Assembly (NCBI GenBank): GCA_942490855.1
Contig: CALNYS010000004.1
Span: 1,364,001 to 1,428,000 of the forward strand
Direction of reading: 5' to 3'
From: CALNYS01 sp942490855
GTDB taxonomy: Bacteria; Planctomycetota; Phycisphaerae; Phycisphaerales; UBA1924
DNA length: 64,000 bases
The notes beneath the pieces were generated by a model. That model saw only the letters and a list, made by a program, of their open reading frames with translations, did no database searches and was not told the DNA's origin. Shown here in pieces: positions 15,717-23,090 of the stretch (position 1 is its first letter; the number at the start of each line of letters is the position of its first letter). Both the position numbers and the translations under genes were made by a program.

Positions 15717-16804
15717 TGCGCCTCCTCTCCCTCTTTTCCGGCATCGGCGGACTGGAGCTCGGGCTCGAGCGGTCGGGCGGGTTCACCGTCGCGGGCCAGT
15801 GCGAGATCGAGCCCTTCGCTCGCGCGGTGCTCGCGGAGCGGTGGCCGGGCGTCTGGCGGCACGACGACGTGCGCACGCTGACGCCCGAGCTGGTCGCCGC
15901 CAACTGCGGGCGCATCGACGCCATCTGCGGGGGGTTCCCCTGCCAGGACATCAGCACCGCCGGCAAGGGCGTCGGGCTCGACGGCGAGCGGTCGGGCCTG
16001 TGGAGGGAGTACTTCCGTGTCGTGGACGCTCTTCGACCCCTTTGGGTCATCGCTGAGAACGTGCCTGCGCTCCGCACTCGAGGAGCGGACCGGGTGCTCG
16101 GCGACCTGGAAGGAATCGGCTACTCCGCACAGGCGGTCGTGGTGGGCGCTGACGACATCGGCGCCCCGCACCGACGCAAGCGCGTCTTCATCCTCGCGCG
16201 TCTGGCCGACGCCGAACGCGCAAGTCTCGGGGGACGGGGAGACGCCGGAGACGTTCGACAAGCGGCGCGAGGAGCTCAGGGCGAAGGGGTACAACGGGAA
16301 CGGGATGGGCGAGCCTGCGGCGATGGCAGCGGTCCGCTGGCCGACGGCGACGAGCGCCGACGCGAAGGCGTCGGGTGGGAACCGGGGGACGCGGGACGTG
16401 ACACTGACGGACGCGGCGGAGCGCTCGGAGCGTTTCCTCCCCCCCCAGAGATCGATCTTGATGCGGTCGCGAAAGCACTTTCGAGCTCTGCCACGATCGA
16501 AGAGGCGAGAGCGGTTGGCGATCATGCAATCCGTTCTCGTCGAGGGATTTTCGCCAGATGGCGCCGCGTGCTTGAAGCTGATCCCGGGCTCGCCCCGGCA
16601 ACGCCGGTTGAACACCAGGTTTGTCGGGTGGCTCATGGGCTTCCCGCCGGGCTGGGTTCCCGCCAGCGCGATCGCTGGGCTCGCCGCTGGCGCAAAGAAA
16701 CCCTCAAAGCCTTCGGCAACGCCGTCTGCCCCGCCGTCGCGGAAGTGATCGGCGCGGGGATCGTGGCGTTTGAAGCCCAGAAGCGAGAGGAAGTGTGCTC
16801 ATGA
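15716..16804 (+). CDS. Phage C5-cytosine DNA methyltransferase
   Basis: 362 residues from the ATG at 15716. Motif I LFSGIGGLELGLE at the N-terminus, motif IV GGFPCQDIS (Cys about residue 80), motif VI VIAENVPAL, motif VIII GAPHRRKRVFILA (about 150-165), a long variable target-recognition region, then VCRVAHGLPAG and motif X KAFGNAVCPAVAEVIG. It methylates cytosine at C5, probably to mask the phage DNA from host restriction. The stretch from about 16017 to 16748 also encodes another open frame with its own Shine-Dalgarno; GC at third codon positions in about 16200-16440 favours that other frame, so the middle of this protein may be under dual constraint. Confidence 0.85.
   Translation: MRLLSLFSGIGGLELGLERSGGFTVAGQCEIEPFARAVLAERWPGVWRHDDVRTLTPELVAANCGRIDAICGGFPCQDISTAGKGVGLDGERSGLWREYFRVVDALRPLWVIAENVPALRTRGADRVLGDLEGIGYSAQAVVVGADDIGAPHRRKRVFILARLADAERASLGGRGDAGDVRQAARGAQGEGVQRERDGRACGDGSGPLADGDERRREGVGWEPGDAGRDTDGRGGALGAFPPPPEIDLDAVAKALSSSATIEEARAVGDHAIRSRRGIFARWRRVLEADPGLAPATPVEHQVCRVAHGLPAGLGSRQRDRWARRWRKETLKAFGNAVCPAVAEVIGAGIVAFEAQKREEVCS
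16017..16748 (+). CDS. Overlapping gene nested in the methyltransferase (+1 frame)
   Basis: 243-residue open frame lying entirely inside the methyltransferase gene. A strong Shine-Dalgarno GGAGGGAG (16002-16009) precedes its GTG. Its protein carries the patterns LFDPFGSSLRTCLRSALEE, ATWKESATP, WPTPNAQVSG, WPTATSADAKASGG and FVGWLMGFPPGW, which recur in phage proteins encoded at or within cytosine methyltransferase loci (family knowledge, unnamed function). Third-position GC is very high in this frame over 16200-16440, higher than in the methyltransferase frame. It could instead be a frameshifted methyltransferase segment, but both frames stay open for 732 bases and both look like real proteins. 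Confidence 0.62.
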   Translation: MSWTLFDPFGSSLRTCLRSALEERTGCSATWKESATPHRRSWWALTTSAPRTDASASSSSRVWPTPNAQVSGDGETPETFDKRREELRAKGYNGNGMGEPAAMAAVRWPTATSADAKASGGNRGTRDVTLTDAAERSERFLPPQRSILMRSRKHFRALPRSKRRERLAIMQSVLVEGFSPDGAACLKLIPGSPRQRRLNTRFVGWLMGFPPGWVPASAIAGLAAGAKKPSKPSATPSAPPSRK

Positions 16805-17886
16805 AGCTTTACGACTGTTTCGTCCACCAATGCGATTTCGGCGTCAACGGCCACGCCGTCAAGCTCTCGGGCGTCGATGGCGTCGAGCGGTTCCGCCTCG
16901 CGTTCGACCCGTTCGACGGCTCGCTGAGCGTCGAGGAGATCGACCGCGTCTTCGCGTGGATCGCGCTGTGCCCGGATCGCACGTTCCATATCGTCACCGC
17001 GCACACCGAGCGGATGAGGGAGTACCTCGAGGGGATCATGTACCAGCGCGTCGGCGGCGGCGCGCAGACCGGGGCCGCCGCTCGCGTGATGACGTGGCCG
17101 CGTTTCTACAACATCATCGAGGAGATGCTCGACCAGGGCTGCCCCGAGTCGGCATCCGACCCCGAGCACGGGGGGTGTGATCCGTCCGGGTGCGCGTTCA
17201 AGACCGAGGCGGAGTGGGACCACGCCCACCGCATCAGCGGGGACGCGGCGGACCCGAAGAAGTGGCCCCTCCCCAACGTCTGGCTCGGCGCCGCCGTCGA
17301 GAACCAGGAGCAGGCGGACGCGCGCGTGCCGGGCCTGCTGCGCTGCCCCGCGGCGGTGCGGTTCCTCTCGTGCGAGCCGCTGCTGGGGGCGGTGGATCTG
17401 CTTATCGACAGCGAGTGCTCGGCGTGGCGGTGCCCCGACTGCGGCTCTCGCAATGTCGATAACGAACACGGCGACGGCGAAGATTTCAGCGGGTGGGCGT
17501 GCGGCGACTGCGGTGGCTTCGGCGAGCCCGGATCAGACGCGGGGTGGGACTCCAACCTCCACTGGGTCATCGTCGGCGGCGAGGGCGGGGCGGACGCGCG
17601 GGCGTGCGACGTCGCGTGGGTGCGTGCGATCGTCAACCAGTGCCGCGACGCCGGCGTGCCCGCGTTCGTGAGCCAGCTCGGGGCGAAGCCGGGGTGGACG
17701 CAGCCGCCTCCGCCGATCGTGACCTACCGCGACGGGCCGAGAGTCGCGTCGCCGCCCCCCGGGTGCGCGCCGGTGCCCGTGGGGTGGAACGACATCCCCA
17801 TCGACGACCCCAACGGCGCCGACCCCGACGAGTGGCCGGAGGACCTGCGCGTGCGCGAGTTCCCGGCGCGTGAGGGGGCGTCGTAA
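16801..17886 (+). CDS. Phage Gp37/Gp68-like protein (DUF5131)
   Basis: 361 residues from the ATG at 16801 (GAGGAAG ahead). It fits the DUF5131 phage family: WPLPNVWLGAAVENQEQAD, AAVRFLSCEPLLGAVDL, HWVIVGGEGG, ACDVAWVRAIVNQCRDAGV and FVSQLGAKPG. Two inserted CxxC pairs (CPDCGSRN and CGDCGGF, about residues 215-245) suggest a zinc-binding insertion. The family is common beside phage methyltransferases and its biochemical role is unestablished; radical-SAM ancestry has been suggested but no cysteine triad is seen here. Confidence 0.8.
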   Translation: MKLYDCFVHQCDFGVNGHAVKLSGVDGVERFRLAFDPFDGSLSVEEIDRVFAWIALCPDRTFHIVTAHTERMREYLEGIMYQRVGGGAQTGAAARVMTWPRFYNIIEEMLDQGCPESASDPEHGGCDPSGCAFKTEAEWDHAHRISGDAADPKKWPLPNVWLGAAVENQEQADARVPGLLRCPAAVRFLSCEPLLGAVDLLIDSECSAWRCPDCGSRNVDNEHGDGEDFSGWACGDCGGFGEPGSDAGWDSNLHWVIVGGEGGADARACDVAWVRAIVNQCRDAGVPAFVSQLGAKPGWTQPPPPIVTYRDGPRVASPPPGCAPVPVGWNDIPIDDPNGADPDEWPEDLRVREFPAREGAS

Positions 17887-18119
17887 TGGCTGCCGGCAAG
17901 AAGCGAGGGCGCGTGAGCGCCGCGAAGTCGATCCCGTCCGACTCCACCCGGGGCCCGCGCCCGCGCAAGCAGCGCCGGTGCGGACGCAAGGCGTGCATGA
18001 CCGAGCGCGGCGCCGTCGAAGAAGCGGCCCGCCTGAGCGCCAAGGGCTCCTCCGCCCGCCCGTACTACTGCGGCGCGTGCTCGTGCTGGCACGTCGGCAA
18101 CTGGAAGGCGTCCCCATGA
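17886..18119 (+). CDS. Small basic Cys-rich protein
   Basis: 77 residues. A very basic N-terminal third (AAGKKRGRVSAAKS, RPRKQRRCGRKACM) is followed by a C-terminal CGACSCWHVG, giving a likely zinc knuckle built from four to five Cys plus His. Possible nucleic-acid-binding protein; it overlaps the downstream Dam-type methylase by 4 bases. Confidence 0.55.
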   Translation: MAAGKKRGRVSAAKSIPSDSTRGPRPRKQRRCGRKACMTERGAVEEAARLSAKGSSARPYYCGACSCWHVGNWKASP

Positions 18120-19231
18120 GCACCACCAGCACCACCACCACCACCGACCACCCCCCGATGAGGCTCCGCGCGATGCTGCCCTACTTCGGGGGCAAGCGGG
18201 GGCTGGCGCCGCTGATCCTCGACGCGCTCGCGCCCGAGGTCTCTTCCGTCCGCCGCTACTTCGAGCCCTTCCACGGCTCGCTCGCCGTGCTGCTCGAGCT
18301 GCGCGACCGCGGCTACACCCGCCCCGCCGTCGTCAACGACCTCCACCGGCTCGCGCACAATCTCGCCACCGTCGTCGCCGATCGCGACGGCGCCATCGAG
18401 CTCGCCCAGGACTTCGGCCTCGCGCTGTGCCACGAGGCGGCGATGTTCGACTGCGCCGCCCGCATCCACACGCTCCTGCAGTACGAGGACCTCGCCCCGC
18501 ACCTGCGCGTCGATCTCGCCCGGGCGTACCTCGCCTTCTCGTGGCTCCACCGCAGCGGCATGGCGGGCACGGAGATCGACTGGGGCGACATCGCGGGGGG
18601 CTTCTCCGTCCGCTGGACGGCCTCGGGCGGGGACCCGGCGGTGCGGTATCAGCAGATCGCCGACTCCATCCCCGGGTGGTGGTCGCGCTTGCAGAAAACG
18701 ACGTTCACCCGCCGCGACGGCTTCGGGGTGATCGAGAAGATCCCCGACGAGGCCGGCGTGGTGGTGTACCTCGACCCGCCCTACCTCAGCCGCACGCGCA
18801 AGAAGGGCGACTACGCCCACGACTTCACCGACGCCGGCGGGATGCTGCTGGCGACCGACGACGACCACGCCCGCCTCGCGGGCCTGTGCGCCCGCTTCAC
18901 CCGCGCCCGCGTGGGCGTGAGCTACTACGACGAGCCGCGCGTCCGCGAGCTGTACCCGCCCGGAGACGGCTGGCGCGTCGTGAACCTCCAGCGGAACAAA
19001 AACCTCTCCAACGCCCGCGCCGGGAGCACCGGCGAGGCCGCCTGCGAGGTCCTCATTGTCAACGACAGGAGAAAGACGGATGAAAAACCACCAGAGAACA
19101 CAGATCAACATCCCCGCCACGGTGGCCCTCTACGCGATCGGGGCGGCTGTTCTGATCGGGACAGCGATGGCGGGATTGCCGAAGTACCGCGTCTACTCGC
19201 AGACGCTCCGGGGGCAGGCGGCGCTCCGTGA
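18116..19231 (+). CDS. D12-class N6-adenine DNA methyltransferase (Dam-like)
   Basis: 371 residues. Hallmarks: LPYFGGKRGLAPLIL (AdoMet motif I region), EPFHGSLAVLLEL, VVNDLHRLAHN and catalytic motif IV DPPYLSRTRKKGDY at about residue 220. It transfers methyl groups to adenine N6, likely protecting phage DNA or altering regulation. A Thr-rich N-terminus (MSTTSTTTTTDHP) precedes the fold. The methylase fold is complete by about 19075; the last 50 residues overlap the next gene by 152 bases and look like a low-constraint tail. Confidence 0.85.
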   Translation: MSTTSTTTTTDHPPMRLRAMLPYFGGKRGLAPLILDALAPEVSSVRRYFEPFHGSLAVLLELRDRGYTRPAVVNDLHRLAHNLATVVADRDGAIELAQDFGLALCHEAAMFDCAARIHTLLQYEDLAPHLRVDLARAYLAFSWLHRSGMAGTEIDWGDIAGGFSVRWTASGGDPAVRYQQIADSIPGWWSRLQKTTFTRRDGFGVIEKIPDEAGVVVYLDPPYLSRTRKKGDYAHDFTDAGGMLLATDDDHARLAGLCARFTRARVGVSYYDEPRVRELYPPGDGWRVVNLQRNKNLSNARAGSTGEAACEVLIVNDRRKTDEKPPENTDQHPRHGGPLRDRGGCSDRDSDGGIAEVPRLLADAPGAGGAP

Positions 19232-19478
19232 GGCGGAGTGGAGCCGGAAGATCATCGTCGAAGAGGCCGAGGCGCAGCGTCAGGCTGAGATCGCGCGGGC
19301 CGAGGGCGCCGCGGAAGCCAACCGCATCATCGGCGAGTCGCTCAAGGGGAACCCCGAATACCTCACCTACCGCTGGATACTCGCGCTGAGCGACGGGAAC
19401 AGCGAGACGATCTACGTCCCGACCGAGGGCAACCTCCCCATCCTCGAGGCCGGTCGGCTGGTTGGAGCCAGCCGGTGA
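19080..19478 (+). CDS. Mini SPFH/prohibitin-like membrane protein
   Basis: 132 residues; AGGAG at 19065-19069 supports the ATG. One N-terminal transmembrane helix (about 12-31, VALYAIGAAVLIGTAMAG) is followed by a charged Glu/Ala-rich coiled coil (VEEAEAQRQAEIARAEG, AAEANRIIGESL) and a C-terminal segment (EYLTYRWILALSDG, IYVPTEGNLPIL). This reproduces the C-terminal half of SPFH proteins such as HflK/prohibitin without the SPFH domain proper. A phage copy could act on membrane proteases or exclude superinfecting phage; this is inference. Confidence 0.65.
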   Translation: MKNHQRTQINIPATVALYAIGAAVLIGTAMAGLPKYRVYSQTLRGQAALREAEWSRKIIVEEAEAQRQAEIARAEGAAEANRIIGESLKGNPEYLTYRWILALSDGNSETIYVPTEGNLPILEAGRLVGASR

Positions 19479-19681
19479 AGACCGTACCCACCACACCCAC
19501 CGACCTGCGCCTCGAGTGGTTCAAGCTCTGGCTTGGCGCCGCGCGTCTGGTCCTCTTCACCATCCTCGTCATTTTCCTGCTCACCACCGACCACGGCGGC
19601 TGCGCCATGCGCCTCGCGCAGTGGGACGCCGACGAGACGCCCCCCGCGTGGGCGCGAACGGAGACCACCGATGCCGACTGA
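19475..19681 (+). CDS. Single-TM membrane protein
   Basis: 68 residues from a GTG. One transmembrane helix (about 20-40, GAARLVLFTILVIFLLT), short N-terminal amphipathic stretch and an acidic soluble tail (WDADETPPAWARTETTDAD). It overlaps the mini-SPFH gene by 4 bases, so the two may work together at the membrane. No family recognized. Confidence 0.55.
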   Translation: MKTVPTTPTDLRLEWFKLWLGAARLVLFTILVIFLLTTDHGGCAMRLAQWDADETPPAWARTETTDAD

Positions 19682-20918
19682 CGCCGCCACACACGCCGGG
19701 ACGACGCTCCGGGGGGTCGCTCCCGAGGAGATCGTCGACCGCAGGCCCATCGCCTACCTCAACACCGCGCAGTCGCGCCTCTGGCGGGGCGACGACCCCG
19801 CGGGCTGGCTGGTCGAGCGCGTCGGGGAGCTCGTCGGGCAGGGCGTCCGCCGCGTCGGGCTCCACCAGCCCGGGCTCCCCGAGGACTGGGCCGGCGGGAA
19901 CCCGCTCAACCACATCGACCGCCTCACCCCCGAGCAGACCGACGCCCTCAACCGCGCCGCCGAACGCTTCGCCGGCGAGGTCGAGTGGTGCGTGAACCTC
20001 GGGGGGACGCTGGGGTATGTCGTTCCGCTCATGGGGTGGGGCCCGGAGATCGACTTCTACGGTCCGCGCGCCGCCGCGGAGTTCATCGGCTGGGCGACGC
20101 TGCTGGGGCGCGGGGGCCGCTTCGTCGCGTTCCTCGACGGCATGGGCACGCCGAACCACTTCATCACCGCCGCCCGCAGCATCATCCGCGGCAACCATCT
20201 CGGGAAGGTCACGGTGGGAGGCCGCCAGGCGATCCGCCTGGGGACGTACGTCCCCGACTACAGCGGACCGGGCGGCCGCTCCAAACCCGACACCCACGGC
20301 AGCGCTCGCGTGCGCCTCACGACGCTCCGGCACGTCAAGGGCGCGGTCGAGCGGGGGCGGCTGGACCTCGACCACCTCGACTTCCTCCTGGGCGAGCAGC
20401 ACCTGTGGCTCACAGGTCACCAGGAGCGGCGGGAGCGCGCCGACGGCAACCGCGGCTACCGCGAGATCGACGACCCGCTCGTCGCCGAGTGGGCCGACCG
20501 CGGGGGGATCGTCTCGTCGATGACCGCCGACCCCGAGGTCCTCGCGGTCTGCCGCGCCATGACCGAACGCGGCGCGGCGGCGGCGATCAAGCTGCTCGAG
20601 CAGCGCGAGCGCGAGGAGATGGCGGAGAAGACCCTCTCCGATTTCGACCCCGTCGCCGAGCATGTGGAGGGGATCGAGATGGCCCTGAGCGACGCGGACG
20701 CGATCGCCGACGCGATCGCCGCCGACCCGGGGCCCGTGATGGTCATGGGCGCGGTTCAGGCCGCGAAGGCGGAGAAGGCCGCGAAGGTCGCGGTCGAGCG
20801 CAAGGACGTGGTCCGCCGGTTCGAGCTCTCGCTCACCATCAGCCCGGAAGCGGCGCGTGACCTCATCGACAAGGGCGGGACGCTGCGGGTCAGAGGGGAG
20901 GGCGCGGGCGATGAGTGA
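19671..20918 (+). CDS. Large unknown protein, possible TIM-barrel N-domain
   Basis: 415 residues. The first 280 residues look like a folded alpha/beta enzyme (RPIAYLNTAQSRLW, GVRRVGLHQPGLPED, VEWCVNLGGTLGYVVPLM, GRFVAFLDGMGTPNHFI, HLDFLLGEQHLWL) with repeated strand-end Asp/Glu residues, reminiscent of a TIM barrel. The last 110 residues are helical and charged and end in an FELSLTIS strand. No family is recognized. It is the largest unassigned gene in the early/middle region and is embedded among membrane proteins. Confidence 0.6.
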   Translation: MPTDAATHAGTTLRGVAPEEIVDRRPIAYLNTAQSRLWRGDDPAGWLVERVGELVGQGVRRVGLHQPGLPEDWAGGNPLNHIDRLTPEQTDALNRAAERFAGEVEWCVNLGGTLGYVVPLMGWGPEIDFYGPRAAAEFIGWATLLGRGGRFVAFLDGMGTPNHFITAARSIIRGNHLGKVTVGGRQAIRLGTYVPDYSGPGGRSKPDTHGSARVRLTTLRHVKGAVERGRLDLDHLDFLLGEQHLWLTGHQERRERADGNRGYREIDDPLVAEWADRGGIVSSMTADPEVLAVCRAMTERGAAAAIKLLEQREREEMAEKTLSDFDPVAEHVEGIEMALSDADAIADAIAADPGPVMVMGAVQAAKAEKAAKVAVERKDVVRRFELSLTISPEAARDLIDKGGTLRVRGEGAGDE

Positions 20919-21414
20919 GGCACGAGAGACGGGGGGCGGGGCGGGGCAACTGATATACGACCGCGAAGGCCACGAAATCAGAGATGCGAACGGCCGCGTG
21001 CTGGCTCACATCATGCACCCCTGCCCTATTCACAGTGACGACGACGGGACTGTCGCCGCCGAGATGCACGCCCTCGGAGACCTATTTGCGTCGGCGCCGA
21101 TTCTCGCCGCCCAATCCGCCCGGCTGGAGGAGGCGGAGAGGTCGAAGATGAATAAGCGAGACCTCGTTGTTAATTTCGTGCGTGATTCTATAGACCGCGG
21201 TCTCATTCCGCGGGTGGGCCCATTTCACATCCATGAAATCCACGGCCTTCTTATACGAGAACGGGGGCGGGTTGTTTCTTTTTCGACAACGAGGAACGCG
21301 GTCCTTGAAATGGCTGCGAGCGGAGAGTTAGAGGAGCACCCGTGTCGCAGGCGGGGGGGCATCTACTACAGGATCGCCGCCCGCACCACACCCAGCGAGG
21401 AGGCCTCCCCATGA
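20911..21414 (+). CDS. Hypothetical protein with winged-helix-like C-terminus
   Basis: 167 residues from the ATG at 20911. The C-terminal 80 residues (KRDLVVNFVRDSIDRG, FHIHEIHGLLIRER, ISFSTTRNAV-like stretch, GELEEHPC, GGIYYRIA) have the helix-helix-wing pattern of a winged HTH. The DNA around 21150-21310 is conspicuously less GC-rich than the flanks, suggesting a recently acquired segment. Function unknown. Confidence 0.6.
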   Translation: MSEARETGGGAGQLIYDREGHEIRDANGRVLAHIMHPCPIHSDDDGTVAAEMHALGDLFASAPILAAQSARLEEAERSKMNKRDLVVNFVRDSIDRGLIPRVGPFHIHEIHGLLIRERGRVVSFSTTRNAVLEMAASGELEEHPCRRRGGIYYRIAARTTPSEEASP

Positions 21415-21950
21415 AACGCCGCCGTCTTGTGCTCTGGCCGCTTGTGCTCATCGCCCTGTGGGTGGTCTTCCTCGCGTTGTGGGCCGTGCTGGCGTCGCCG
21501 GCCCTCGCGCACCCCGCCCCGCCGCCGGCGGTCGCGCCGGGCGCCGGGCTGGACGAGGCGGGGCGGGCGCTCCGGGAGTACCTCGCCGCCAACATCGACG
21601 AGGTCGCGTTCCGCGTGATCGACCAGCCCGCCGACACCGCCTCGGGCATCGGGCGCCCGGTGTACCTCGCGGACCTCGACGGGGTCCGCTGGTACGCCGA
21701 GACGCCGACGCTCGTCCCGCCCGGGGTCGAGAGGCCGCCCGTGACGCGCACGGTGACGCTCGAGGTCACAAAGCTCCGCGCCTACCGCGGGTCGCTCAGC
21801 GGGCTCCCTCCCGCCGGGCGCGACGAGCTGATCCCGCCCGCACGCGCGGACCTCAACGACGACGGCGTCGTCGACGCGTCGGACCTCGCGGAGCTGGTCG
21901 CGCACTGGACGCCCGTCAACGCCGCCGACAGGGAGGTTGTGACGCGATGA
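21411..21950 (+). CDS. Exported phage protein with a dockerin-like repeat
   Basis: 179 residues. N-terminal signal/anchor helix (RRRLVLWPLVLIALWVVFL), an extracytoplasmic domain (LREYLAANIDEVAFRVID, TRTVTLEVTKLRAYRG), and near the C-terminus a single calcium-loop repeat ADLNDDGVVDASDLAELVA of the type seen in dockerins and in secreted planctomycete proteins (two such repeats occur in each host matrixin at 45.6 and 47.3 kb). A dockerin-like element in a prophage membrane protein suggests it uses the host's surface-attachment machinery. Confidence 0.65.
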   Translation: MKRRRLVLWPLVLIALWVVFLALWAVLASPALAHPAPPPAVAPGAGLDEAGRALREYLAANIDEVAFRVIDQPADTASGIGRPVYLADLDGVRWYAETPTLVPPGVERPPVTRTVTLEVTKLRAYRGSLSGLPPAGRDELIPPARADLNDDGVVDASDLAELVAHWTPVNAADREVVTR

Positions 21951-22195
21951 AGAACATCATTCTGATCCCGGTTCGTCTGCTGAGGCGCTTCGTCGCGTTC
22001 GCGTGCCTCGCGCTGATCGTCGCGTCGCTGGGCGGGGCGGTGGTCGGGTGCGTGGCGGTCCTGTGCGCCGCGGCCGTCGCCGCCGTGGTCCCGTTCCTCC
22101 TGATCGTGGCGATGGGAACAGGCGGAATCGGCGGGTACGCCAAGAACATCAAGGACATATACAACCAGCGAAAAACGGGGACGCCCAATGCCTGA
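21947..22195 (+). CDS. Small hydrophobic membrane protein
   Basis: 82 residues. A basic N-terminus (LIPVRLLRRF) then about 50 continuous hydrophobic residues forming two helices (FACLALIVASLGGAVV, AAVVPFLLIVAMGTGG) and a basic tail (KNIKDIYNQRKTG). Size and topology would suit a class II holin, but many small phage membrane proteins look like this. Confidence 0.55.
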   Translation: MKNIILIPVRLLRRFVAFACLALIVASLGGAVVGCVAVLCAAAVAAVVPFLLIVAMGTGGIGGYAKNIKDIYNQRKTGTPNA

Positions 22196-22535
22196 CACGC
22201 CCGCGACGGTGACGGTGATGCCGATTGTTGCCGCACTGGTGTACGGATCCATCTTCGGAGCTGGTCTGGCCCTCTGCGCCGTCCGCTTCTTTGAGTCGAG
22301 AGCAAAGAGGAAGCTGCCAGCTCAGGAACCCGAGACGTTTGAGTTTGAGCGCCAGCAGTACCCGAAGTCGTTCATCCCGATTCTTGAGGCGGCTGCGGCT
22401 GCGAAGGACCAAGAGCGTATCTGGATGTCCAATGAGATTCGAGACCAGATGATACAGAGAGACCTGATCGGGTTCAGCTTTACTCGCAAAGGCCGCCGCG
22501 TGCTCGCCGCGGTGAGGGCGCTCAGCACGCCATGA
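22188..22535 (+). CDS. Membrane-anchored hypothetical protein
   Basis: 115 residues. One N-terminal transmembrane helix (about 10-31, VAALVYGSIFGAGLALCAV), then a basic stretch (RAKRKLP) and a soluble domain (RIWMSNEIRDQMIQRDLIG, RKGRRVLAAVRAL). Less GC-rich than its neighbours. No family recognized. Confidence 0.55.
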   Translation: MPDTPATVTVMPIVAALVYGSIFGAGLALCAVRFFESRAKRKLPAQEPETFEFERQQYPKSFIPILEAAAAAKDQERIWMSNEIRDQMIQRDLIGFSFTRKGRRVLAAVRALSTP

Positions 22536-22936
22536 CCGAGCGCCCCGAGATGGTCCCGCCCGGGGGCGCCGTCGTCGCGCCGGGCGTCTACCGGATGCCC
22601 GGCGGCGTGCGGGTGATCGTGGAGGAGGACGGGCGCGTCGCGCTCGCCTGCGGCGTCGCCGGGCCGCTGCGCGACTTCGCCGTCTCCGTCGGCTGCTCGG
22701 ACCCGCGGTGGTTCGAGCCCTCCCGACCCGCCCCCGGCGCGCCCTTCCGCGTGGCGCTCGACGCCGCCGGCGCCCACCTGGCCCAGTGCCGCGCCGAGCG
22801 CGACGGGACGCACGCCCCGCACGACCCCGAGCCCCCGCCGGCGGCGTCGCTCCCCGGCTTCGACCTCGAGGAGATGGAGGCCCGGTCGCGCCGCATCCGC
22901 TACCGCGACCTCCGCCCGCGCCGGAAACCCCTGTAA
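22532..22936 (+). CDS. Hypothetical phage protein
   Basis: 134 residues. Beta-rich first half (PGGVRVIVEEDGRVALACG), a Pro-rich middle and a basic C-terminus (EEMEARSRRIRYRDLRPRR). It ends the first rightward gene array before an intergenic element. No family recognized. Confidence 0.55.
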   Translation: MTERPEMVPPGGAVVAPGVYRMPGGVRVIVEEDGRVALACGVAGPLRDFAVSVGCSDPRWFEPSRPAPGAPFRVALDAAGAHLAQCRAERDGTHAPHDPEPPPAASLPGFDLEEMEARSRRIRYRDLRPRRKPL

Positions 22937-22998
22937 ATCAAGGGTGTCGCAAACTCAGACCGCCGCCAAAGCGGGTATACCCTCGGGTACGCCGCGCC
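22924..22998. repeat. Intergenic element A
   Basis: Contains AAACCCCT, an imperfect hairpin (CCCTGTAAATCAAGGG), the 11-mer GTCGCAAACTC (22946-22956) and GGGTATACCCTCGGGTAC. A related element at 29789-29870 has AAACCCCT, a perfect hairpin, the exact complement GAGTTTGCGAC and GGGTATCACGAGGG. Both occupy the only sizeable gaps in this part of the prophage, so promoter, packaging or recombination roles are possible. Confidence 0.45.
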
Positions 22999-23018
22999 CG
23001 CGCGATGGAGGCTCACGG

Positions 23019-23090
23019 ATGAGCGACGGCCCGACAACCGGACCCGCACACGCCGCGGTCGCGCCGCCCCCGCACGGGAGCGCGCGGTGA
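23019..23090 (+). CDS. Candidate 23-residue leader peptide
   Basis: Short open frame (MSDGPTTGPAHAAVAPPPH and 4 more residues) with a strong Shine-Dalgarno GGAGG at 23007-23011 and ATG-TGATG overlap with the next gene. It is either a real translational leader for the downstream membrane gene or chance. Too short for function prediction. Confidence 0.3.
   Translation: MSDGPTTGPAHAAVAPPPHGSAR

Noticed and set aside
18116..19231. Frameshift at the end of the adenine methylase because of its 152-base overlap with the next gene
   Set aside because: The D12 methylase fold is complete before the overlap and the downstream gene has its own Shine-Dalgarno, so a read-on tail is a simpler explanation.
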